A stretch of 30,448 nucleotides of DNA. Source: Porphyrobacter sp. UBA7686. Its GTDB lineage: Bacteria > Pseudomonadota > Alphaproteobacteria > Sphingomonadales > Sphingomonadaceae. The stretch is taken from contig DLGU01000127.1 of the NCBI GenBank assembly GCA_002482865.1, positions 1 to 30,448 on the forward strand. The letters run 5' to 3'. This document shows, piece by piece, positions 24,879-30,448 of this stretch. The notes beneath the pieces were generated by a model. The model saw only the letters and a program-made list of their open reading frames with translations, did no database searches and had not been told where the DNA came from. Position numbers and translations under genes: made by a program. Position 1 is the first letter of the stretch. Every line of letters begins with the position of its first letter.

Positions 24879-25832
24879 ATGCCGTTGAAGATTGCCCGTA
24901 TTGAAATCGCTGGCGCCGTGCGTTGGGCTGTCGACAGTTCGGCGGGCTTGCGCCTGCTCTCCGGCGATTACCCCACCACGCGCGCATTCTTCGAGAATGG
25001 CGGCCCGCAAGATGCGGCACAGGTCGCGCAAGGCGGCGACATCGTGGAGGCTGACCGCATCCTCAGCCCCGTCACCCGCGATGCCAAATTCATCTGTCAG
25101 GCCACCAATTATGCCAGCCATGTGCGCGAAGTGGGCGGCGATCCTGATGCGATCACCAACAACGTGTTCTTCACCAAGGCGTCTTCCTGCATCGTGCCTG
25201 CTGATGCCGCGATCATCCGCCCGCCCCATGTCCGGCTGCTCGATTACGAGATCGAATTGGGGCTGGTGCTGAAACACGGCTGGGACGGGCCGCAGGAGAT
25301 TACCGAGGCCAATCTGGGCGACTGGATCGGCGGCTTGGTGATTGTCAATGACGTGACCGCGCGCGATGTCCAGATCAGCCACATGCAGTTCCACAAATCG
25401 AAAAGCTACCGCACCTTCGGCCCGGTAGGCCCGTGGCTGGTGTTGCCCTCGCCCGAGGAACTTGCGCGCTGGCGCGAACTGGAACTGGTGCTGGCGGTGG
25501 ATGGCGAGCAGCGCCAGCGCAGCTTTGCGGGCGACATGATCTTCAAGCCTGCCGAAACGCTGACTGAACTGAGCCGCATTATGGATCTCGCAGCAGGCGA
25601 TCTGATAGCCACCGGCACGCCCGGCGGGGTCGCGCTTCATCCGCCATCCGCCTTTGTTCAGGCGCTCGCAGGGTTTCTGGCGCCCGCCAAACGGTTCAAG
25701 GCTTTCATGAAAGGCCAATTGCCGCGCCCCGCCTATCTGCGCGATGGACAGCTGATGACCGCTGCGATCCGCACGCAGGACGGTGCGATTGATTTGGGCG
25801 AGCAACGCAACCTGATCCAGCCGGCCAGCTAG
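24879..25832 (+). CDS. FAH-family hydrolase/hydratase 2
   Basis: A 317-residue member of the fumarylacetoacetate hydrolase family (COG0179), longer than the first copy at 18175. The metal ligands are probably Glu124 and Glu126 (LLDYEIELGLVL) and Asp158 (IVNDVTARDVQ). KFICQATNYASHVREVG (70-86) and the closing LAAGDLIATGTPGGVALHPP region (about 236-255) are typical. An insertion near residue 260 (FVQALAGFLAPAKRFKAFMKG) is not seen in copy 1. The ATG follows TGAGGATA and lies 22 bases after the fusion gene, so both are cotranscribed. It would act on the ring-opened product of the fused enzyme. Hydrolase, hydratase or isomerase activity cannot be told apart here. A hairpin lies 28 bases after the stop. 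Confidence 0.88.
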   Translation: MPLKIARIEIAGAVRWAVDSSAGLRLLSGDYPTTRAFFENGGPQDAAQVAQGGDIVEADRILSPVTRDAKFICQATNYASHVREVGGDPDAITNNVFFTKASSCIVPADAAIIRPPHVRLLDYEIELGLVLKHGWDGPQEITEANLGDWIGGLVIVNDVTARDVQISHMQFHKSKSYRTFGPVGPWLVLPSPEELARWRELELVLAVDGEQRQRSFAGDMIFKPAETLTELSRIMDLAAGDLIATGTPGGVALHPPSAFVQALAGFLAPAKRFKAFMKGQLPRPAYLRDGQLMTAAIRTQDGAIDLGEQRNLIQPAS

Positions 25833-26170
25833 ATAAGCCTCAACGGAAAAATCGGCGCGGGGCTGGCAGGCCAGCCTTACTGCCATCCAAATGCGGCAAC
25901 CATCTGGAATTGACTCAAACCGGGACGTTAGGTTGGCGCATGTTGATCGACTGCTTCGAGGTCGTTTCCTGAATTTCGGGTTTTGGGATGCGATTTTTGG
26001 ACAGTCACCATTCACGGCCTTAGCCGGCTAGCGTCAGCTTCTGGCAATACCAGTCCTTACGCAGTCAGCTTCGGAACGACCCCAAAGTCCCACAACCAGC
26101 CATCCAGGCAGATATGTCGGCTATTGGGCGATCTCCTCGCGAGCCGGATAAGAGTATGGTCTATGACCCA
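25833..26170. other. Intergenic region, no supported gene
   Basis: About 340 bases between the second catabolic block and the mobile-element genes. Apart from the hairpin at 25861 I see no gene, RNA or repeat. Base composition drops towards the plasmid-like genes on the right, so the boundary between the two regions may lie here. Confidence 0.45.
25861..25876 (+). terminator. Hairpin after the second block (weak terminator candidate)
   Basis: GGCTGG-CAGG-CCAGCC forms a 6-base-pair GC-rich stem with a 4-base loop, 28 bases after the FAH 2 stop. No run of T follows, so a rho-independent terminator is only possible. Confidence 0.3.
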
Positions 26171-26752
26171 TTACCGACGCCGGCAAACGGCAGCTGCGCT
26201 GGAACGCGCGATCCGATGCCGCGCAGTTGCGTGATGGTGACCAAGTTCACACGAGATCGCAGAGATCCAGCGGTAGCCGTAGCTGTCAAATAGCAGTAAC
26301 CTGTTGTCGCTGACGCCAACAATGGTGGTGTAGTGCTGATAGCTTCCAGCCAACTCGACCAGAACGGGCTCACCCATGCGCGTGTGACGATCGATGCGCG
26401 CGATGGCACCGTCGAGATCGGATCGCTTGATCTTCTGTAGAATAGGAAGACGGTGCAGCCTGGTGCCCGATAGTCGGCCAGCTTCAGCCAGCAGCAAGTC
26501 TGTGAGCCACGTCCACATTGGTTCGTCCATCCCATGCTTCATGGCGTGGTGCAGCAACCCCCTGTGTTCAAGCGTTGCAATGCCATGCTGGAACAGTCGC
26601 CGTGAGCGATGGGCATTGCGCTCCAGCATTGGCCACTGGGCCAATTGGATAGCGTTGAGCACCGAGTAGAGACCGCAAAGACTATCGAACCGCCCTTGGT
26701 GGTAAGGAAGCAGCCGTTCGGCTGCCTCCTGCAATGCGCTGCGTTGGACCAT
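26171..26752 (-). CDS. Papain-like (C39-type) cysteine-peptidase-like protein
   Basis: A 193-residue protein I do not recognise by name. It has the layout of a papain-fold cysteine peptidase: Cys26 in SLCGLYSVLNAIQ (helix-starting catalytic Cys with Asn33-Ala34), His140 in YQHYTTIVGVSDN and an acidic/polar position at Asp156 (LLLFDSYGYRW). The triad and spacing are like C39-type peptidase domains. No signal peptide or membrane segment is seen. It starts 4 bases after the DUF3768 stop and is probably cotranscribed with it. The last 25 residues (from about 170) are rich in Arg, His and Ala, and another frame reads more plausibly there, so the 3' end may be frameshifted. Role (toxin, anti-defence, peptide processing) is open. 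Confidence 0.6.
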   Translation of the reverse strand: MVQRSALQEAAERLLPYHQGRFDSLCGLYSVLNAIQLAQWPMLERNAHRSRRLFQHGIATLEHRGLLHHAMKHGMDEPMWTWLTDLLLAEAGRLSGTRLHRLPILQKIKRSDLDGAIARIDRHTRMGEPVLVELAGSYQHYTTIVGVSDNRLLLFDSYGYRWISAISCELGHHHATARHRIARSSAAAVCRRR

Positions 26753-26756
26753 GGGC

Positions 26757-27137
26757 TCAATACTCCCCAGCCAGCATGATGGTCAGCACGCGCGTGGTGA
26801 CAGCTGGATCAGCGGGATCGGGTGATCCAAACTGCAGGTTGCGATCATAGTAGTCGATCTTCCAGAAGATGTGGTGTCCCAGCACAGTCAGGGCCCCAAA
26901 GTCGCGTTCGCCATAGGGATCATTGTCGGGCGAGAACTGATCGAAGTTGCGCAATGCTTCCAGCACCAAGGGGACCACCCCTTGGCCCAGATCGATAACC
27001 CCCGAAGTGATGGCGACTTGGCCACCACGCGCATGACAGCGTAGCTGGTCGTTGAGCTGGGCAATCACGCTGGATCGGGGATTGGTGGGTGAATTGTCGC
27101 CTTCGCAGGCAAAGTTGTCCTGTTCGCTGCCAGCCAT
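26757..27137 (-). CDS. DUF3768 family protein
   Basis: A 126-residue protein of the DUF3768 family, recognised by IAQLNDQLRCHARGGQVAIT, then FSPDNDPYGERDFGAL, then HHIFWKIDYYDRNLQFGSPD and DPAVTTRVLTIMLAGEY at the C-terminus. It is a family of unknown function found often on plasmids and integrated elements of alphaproteobacteria. The ATG at 27137 follows AAGGAAA with good spacing; a TTG seven codons upstream is less likely. It is followed at once by the cysteine-peptidase-like gene and preceded by a tyrosine recombinase on the same strand, 45 bases away. Confidence 0.8.
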   Translation of the reverse strand: MAGSEQDNFACEGDNSPTNPRSSVIAQLNDQLRCHARGGQVAITSGVIDLGQGVVPLVLEALRNFDQFSPDNDPYGERDFGALTVLGHHIFWKIDYYDRNLQFGSPDPADPAVTTRVLTIMLAGEY

Positions 27138-27182
27138 GGCATCGTTTCCTTGTTCCAAATTGTAGGGAGAGTGGAGAGGCTG

Positions 27183-27764
27183 TTAGATCAGCTTGATCAG
27201 ACGGCGCTGCGCGGCACGGTCGCCGGCAATGTAGCGCTCAGTCGTGGTGAGGGCCTTGTGGCCTGCAAGTTCCTGGATATCGCGCAAAGAGCCACCGGTG
27301 CGTGCCAGCATGCGCGCCGAGCGGGTGATAAAGGTGCGGCGTCCGGAGTGCGACGAGCAACCAACCAGACCCAGTTCGCGGTAGCTAGCAGCAAACCAGT
27401 TGACGACGCTGCGCGCTGTCATGTGCTCGCCCCGCTCGGATCGGATCACTGGACCATGGTGGGGCGCGCCATAATGAGCATGCAGTTCCATAAGCGCGCT
27501 TCGAATGTCGGGGTGCAACGGAATACTACGGCCTGAGCCTTTCTTGGCAATCCTAGGCGGAAGTGTCAGCAGCGCGCCAACCTTGTGGGTGCTGGTAAGC
27601 AGCATGGTCCAATCGACGCCAGCGATCTCACAGGCTCTCAGGCCTGCCTTGAAGCTGAGCAAGACGATGACGCGATTTCGGTAGGCGTGACGTTGGTGCT
27701 CGACGAGCCTGAGCAGACGACGCACGTCTGCTGGCTCCAGCACCCTGGCGGGTTGCCGGTCCAT
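27183..27764 (-). CDS. Tyrosine recombinase, catalytic domain only
   Basis: A 193-residue site-specific recombinase/integrase lacking the usual N-terminal DNA-binding (core-binding) domain. The catalytic set appears complete: Arg43 (FKAGLRACEI), Lys75 (RIAKKGSGRS), His139-x2-Arg142 (SSHSGRRTF), His169 (LAGHK) and the nucleophile Tyr178 (TTTERYI). The start follows AAGGAA at good spacing, so it is not obviously a truncated gene. Such short recombinases occur on plasmids and islands beside DUF3768-type genes. It may move the small cassette that includes the two genes downstream. It is unlike the second integrase remnant at 28009. Confidence 0.85.
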   Translation of the reverse strand: MDRQPARVLEPADVRRLLRLVEHQRHAYRNRVIVLLSFKAGLRACEIAGVDWTMLLTSTHKVGALLTLPPRIAKKGSGRSIPLHPDIRSALMELHAHYGAPHHGPVIRSERGEHMTARSVVNWFAASYRELGLVGCSSHSGRRTFITRSARMLARTGGSLRDIQELAGHKALTTTERYIAGDRAAQRRLIKLI

Positions 27765-28008
27765 TGTGGGTTCCTTGTGATGGTGGGAAAGTGCGCTTCA
27801 GCCATGCAAGCTACGCGCGCATTGTGACTACCACAGCCCATGGGTTATGTCAATCAAGGCATTGAAATAGAGTAATTATATCGCTTTTTCATAACTTCCC
27901 CTGACTTGTTTTCGTCGCTAGGCCTCACGCAGCGACCAAAGAGGGCAAGACATTGTTCTAGGCGTCGTGGCGCAACCGCTTCCGCAGTTGAAAGCCATCC
28001 GGCATGCG

Positions 28009-28323
28009 TCACTTCGAAAGATAGTCCGCCCATTCCTGCATCAGCGCCCGACGCCGCTCGATCGCGGTCCCTCGTCGGTAGGCCTTTTCAGCCTTATTCT
28101 GGATCGTGTGGGCGAGAGCAGTCTCGATGATCTCTCGAGGGTGATTAGTGCAGTCTCCAGCCCAGTCGCGAAACGTTGACCTGAACCCATGCGTGGTGAT
28201 GTGGTGATAGTTCATCCGGCGCAGCAGCATTGCCATAGCCATATTGCTGCGCGCAGCACCAGCGACTGCAAAGACCCTATCAGCCGGTTGAACCTTTTGC
28301 CCACGCAGCTTGTCCAGGACCGG
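28009..28323 (-). pseudogene. 3' remnant of a P4-type phage/island integrase
   Basis: This 105-codon stretch encodes the C-terminus of a tRNA-targeting tyrosine integrase (P4/DUF4102 type). The recognisable core is HGFRSTFRDWAGDCTNHPRE, then ETALAHTIQNKAEKAYRRG, ending ALMQEWADYLSK. A stop (TGA at 28324-28326) precedes residues VLDKLRGQKVQPADRVF, so only the last part of the catalytic domain remains and no start for a full protein is present; the N-terminal three-quarters is gone. The H-x2-R box and the Tyr region are partly kept. It lies on the strand of tRNA-Thr with its 5' side toward the tRNA, the usual placement of such integrases, and so marks an old, inactivated insertion. Confidence 0.78.
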
Positions 28324-28470
28324 TCATGGCCCACCGTTCCTGCGTAGTTGGTCTAGTTAACGGTCCAATTGGGCCCAAAGCCACCCCGGCAATCTCGATA
28401 AGCCTGTAGCGTTCTCTCAACCCGAATCGAGTGAGCGGGTCCCCCTGCTTCCTACAAAATACCACCTTCA

Positions 28471-28491
28471 GTGGTTGCTATGTGGTTGCTA
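28471..28491. repeat. Tandem 10-base direct repeat near tRNA-Thr
   Basis: GTGGTTGCTA occurs at 28471-28480 and again at 28482-28491, an 11-base period, about 46 bases from the tRNA 3' end. Next to an integrase remnant, such repeats could be arm-type integrase binding sites; this is inference. Confidence 0.6.
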
Positions 28492-28536
28492 GAAAAAATC
28501 AGGCAGAAGAGATTTTGGCATAAGTCATTGAATTTA

Positions 28537-28612
<76 letters not shown>

Positions 28613-28634
28613 TGACCGTGAGCGCGCCTTAATC

Positions 28635-29519
28635 TCACAACGCACCGAAAGTCCAGCCTTCGGTGCGCGCGATGTCGGGGGTGAGGGTGGGCGGGTGCCA
28701 TAGATCGCAGTTCCCATGCACGCGGCGCAGCCAGGCGGCAGTCAGCAGCGCGTCGGAGGAGTGGTCGTCAATTGCGCCCGTCCCTTGCACCGGCGTTGAG
28801 CCGAGCGCGTCCAGCGCGTTGTTGAGGGCCTCGTAGCTCCTGATCTTGGTCGCCGATCCCGTCACGCCGCCGAGGCGCGCGGCCATCGAGGTGTAAATCT
28901 CGGTTACGACTGAGCCTTCGTGAGGCAGCGGATCGACCGGCCAGACTGGCACTGTGCGACCCAGCCGGTGCAGCATCCGCATTCCTGTCAGGCTCGACTT
29001 GCCGACTTGGGCTGCGCCGACGAGGTTGAAATTGCTCACCGGCCGCACGCCTTGTTGGCGCTGCGCGGCCTCGGCTACGCGAAAGCGGCCTTCGCGGGTG
29101 GCCGCGCCAGGGAGGAGGAAGCGGTCGCCTGTCGACCCTGCGCCGTGGCGGAAGTAGCGTGAGGCCTCCGGGTGAGTCACAAATCCGCCCGCTTCAAGGT
29201 GCGGATAACCTGCACATAACCCATCGATAAGCGCCCATAACCCGCGCGCATCGGCAGGCGAGGCTTCCCATTCAGGGAAGAACGCGCCAGCATCGGCAAA
29301 GGGCAGCGAAATGCCGAGGTCGAGCCCGACCAGCGTCGCCCCCGGCAGATCGCGCAGCAGCGCCAGCACCTCGCTGCGCGCCCAGCCTTTCGGATCGGGC
29401 GGGGGGAGCAGCGTTGGCGCGCCTCCCTCCGCTAGTGCAACCGCCAGCGCGATACCCTTTTGCCGCGCGCCTTTCGCGCCCGACCAATCCACGGCGAGGA
29501 AGTGAGTGAAGCGGGTCAT
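28635..29519 (-). CDS. DUF429-like hypothetical protein (RNase H-like fold?)
   Basis: A 294-residue soluble protein. Its start FLAVDWSGAKGARQKGIALAV (Asp11) and the GATLVGLDLGISLPF stretch (Asp67) are reminiscent of DUF429 predicted nucleases with an RNase H-like fold, where such Asp residues would bind metal. A later acidic region (GAIDDHSSDALLTAAWLRR, around residues 250-270) could provide a third carboxylate and matches the ADALaaA-type helix of that fold. The ATG at 29519 overlaps the RarA stop (ATGA), so it is coupled to RarA; a longer frame inside RarA codons is rejected. The biochemical function is not established; a nucleic-acid role beside RarA is an inference. Confidence 0.7.
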   Translation of the reverse strand: MTRFTHFLAVDWSGAKGARQKGIALAVALAEGGAPTLLPPPDPKGWARSEVLALLRDLPGATLVGLDLGISLPFADAGAFFPEWEASPADARGLWALIDGLCAGYPHLEAGGFVTHPEASRYFRHGAGSTGDRFLLPGAATREGRFRVAEAAQRQQGVRPVSNFNLVGAAQVGKSSLTGMRMLHRLGRTVPVWPVDPLPHEGSVVTEIYTSMAARLGGVTGSATKIRSYEALNNALDALGSTPVQGTGAIDDHSSDALLTAAWLRRVHGNCDLWHPPTLTPDIARTEGWTFGAL

Positions 29520-30448
29520 CCCCGTTCGGCTCTGAGCTTGTCCCAATAATCGAGCCGCTTCTTCACCTCGCGCTCGAACCCGCGTTCCACGGGGATGTAG
29601 AACGTCTGCGGCTCCATCTCCTCGGGCCAATAATTGTCGCCCGAAAAGCCCTCGGGTGTGTCGTGGTCATAGGTGTAGCCTTTGCCGTAGCCGAGGCTCT
29701 CCATTAGGCCGGTTGCCGGGTTGACGATGTTCATCGGCGGCATGAGGCTACCGGTCTCCTTGGCCGATTTCCACGCCGCTTTTTGCGCGAGATAGGCGGC
29801 GTTCGATTTCGGCGCAGTCGCCAGATAGAGGCAGGCCTGCGCCAGTGCCAATTCGCCTTCGGGGCTGCCGAGGAAGCGGTAGGCCTCCATCGCGGCCATG
29901 CATTGTGTCAGGGCGTGGGGGTCGGCGAGCCCGATGTCCTCCACCGCCATCCGCACCAGCCGACGGGCGAGGAACAGCGGCTCCTCGCCCGCGGTCAGCA
30001 TCCGCGCGAGGTAGTACAGTGCCGCCTGCGGATCAGACCCGCGCACGGCTTTGTGCAAGGCGCTGATGAGATTGTAATGCCCGTCACGGTCCTTGTCATA
30101 GACCGCCACGCGGCGTTGCAGAAAGCTTCCGAGCGCCGCCGGGTCGAGCGGTTCGGTGAGGCCCGCAGCATAGAGCGTTTCGGCCTGACCCAGCAGGAAC
30201 CGCCCGTCGCCATCCGCCTGTGCAAGCAGCGCGCTTCGGGCTTCGGGGGTGACGGGGAGGGGGCCTTCCAAGCCCTCCGCCTTTTCGAGCAGCGCCGCCA
30301 GCGCGGCTTCGTCCAGCCGGTTCAGCACCAGCACCTGCGCGCGGCTAAGAAGCGCGGCGTTGAGGGCAAAGCTCGGGTTTTCCGTGGTCGCGCCCACCAG
30401 CGTCACCACCCCGCGCTCGACATAGGGGAGGAAGCCGTCCTGCTGCGC
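29516..30448 (-). CDS. rarA: Replication-associated recombination protein A (RarA/MgsA), C-terminal part
   Basis: An AAA+ ATPase that acts at stalled replication forks. The frame stays open to the window edge, so the N-terminus with the Walker A motif lies outside. About 310 residues are present of the usual 430-440. The part seen begins with AQQDGFLPYVERG and VVTLVGATTENPSFALN (sensor 1 region), then ALLSRAQVLVLNRL with the arginine-finger area, and the C-terminal tetramerisation domain (SALHKAVRGSDPQAALYYLARML, VRMAVEDIGLADP, YLATAPKSNAAYLA, GYTYDHDTPEGFSGDNYWPEEM), all characteristic of RarA/MgsA. A later GTG at 30409 is not the true start. It overlaps the DUF429-like gene by four bases. 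Confidence 0.94.
   Translation of the reverse strand, partial: AQQDGFLPYVERGVVTLVGATTENPSFALNAALLSRAQVLVLNRLDEAALAALLEKAEGLEGPLPVTPEARSALLAQADGDGRFLLGQAETLYAAGLTEPLDPAALGSFLQRRVAVYDKDRDGHYNLISALHKAVRGSDPQAALYYLARMLTAGEEPLFLARRLVRMAVEDIGLADPHALTQCMAAMEAYRFLGSPEGELALAQACLYLATAPKSNAAYLAQKAAWKSAKETGSLMPPMNIVNPATGLMESLGYGKGYTYDHDTPEGFSGDNYWPEEMEPQTFYIPVERGFEREVKKRLDYWDKLRAERG

Noticed and set aside
28280..28465. Short minus-strand frame between the integrase remnant and tRNA-Thr
   Set aside because: It is out of frame with the integrase remnant and shows no protein family; probably decayed integrase DNA.

Overview
The window comes from a GC-rich Gram-negative bacterium, most likely an alphaproteobacterium of the order Sphingomonadales. 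The pointers are a large TonB-dependent receptor with the N-terminal style common in that group, a NodT-type efflux lipoprotein, many ATGA-coupled start/stop overlaps, and the overall flavour of the RarA/DUF429-like pair and integrase genes. The assignment rests on protein style only; there is no rRNA to confirm it.

Layout. (1) 1-4535 (+): the end of an HME-type RND metal-efflux pump, its outer-membrane lipoprotein, and an OmpR-type response regulator with its sensor kinase, all tightly coupled. (2) 4602-8684: four membrane proteins, namely a COG4705-like protein with a fourfold internal repeat, a PAP2 phosphatase, a DUF1345 protein and a divergent NRAMP-like transporter. (3) 8685-9383: about 0.7 kb with no gene that I can support. 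(4) 9384-25832: a catabolic region for (probably sulfated) phenolic compounds. It holds a leftward block (TetR regulator, extradiol dioxygenase, TonB-dependent receptor, type I sulfatase), a rightward block (flavin hydroxylase, CoA-transferase A and B, FAH-family hydrolase, MFS transporter), a second TetR regulator, and a second rightward block (AtsA-like metallo-beta-lactamase-fold hydrolase, a hydroxylase-dioxygenase fusion protein, another FAH-family hydrolase). (5) 26171-28500: mobile-element debris, with a papain-like cysteine-peptidase-like gene, a DUF3768 gene, a catalytic-domain-only tyrosine recombinase and the 3' remnant of a tRNA-targeting integrase. (6) 28537-30448: tRNA-Thr(TGT), a DUF429-like gene and the C-terminal part of RarA/MgsA, which look like core chromosome.

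The catabolic region is the main interest. It carries two parallel sets of the same four activities: a sulfatase-type hydrolase, a flavin phenol hydroxylase, a two-domain extradiol (VOC) dioxygenase and an FAH-family hydrolase. In the first set these are separate genes. In the second, hydroxylase and dioxygenase form one 865-residue polypeptide with a good internal ribosome-binding site and ATG still present at the join. Four copies of a 14-bp palindrome (TGACC-N5-GTCA) sit at the three promoter regions of these blocks, each just downstream of a plausible -10 box or paired around a promoter, so the two sets appear to be one regulon under TetR-type repression. A reasonable model is: outer-membrane uptake, removal of sulfate, ring hydroxylation, meta cleavage, hydrolysis or hydration of the ring-cleavage product, and CoA activation of an oxo-acid. 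The real substrate cannot be read from the sequence.

The 3' side of the mobile debris ends at tRNA-Thr, with a short direct repeat next to its 3' end, consistent with an old integration site. I did not find a second copy of the tRNA end in the window, so the left boundary of any island is not visible.
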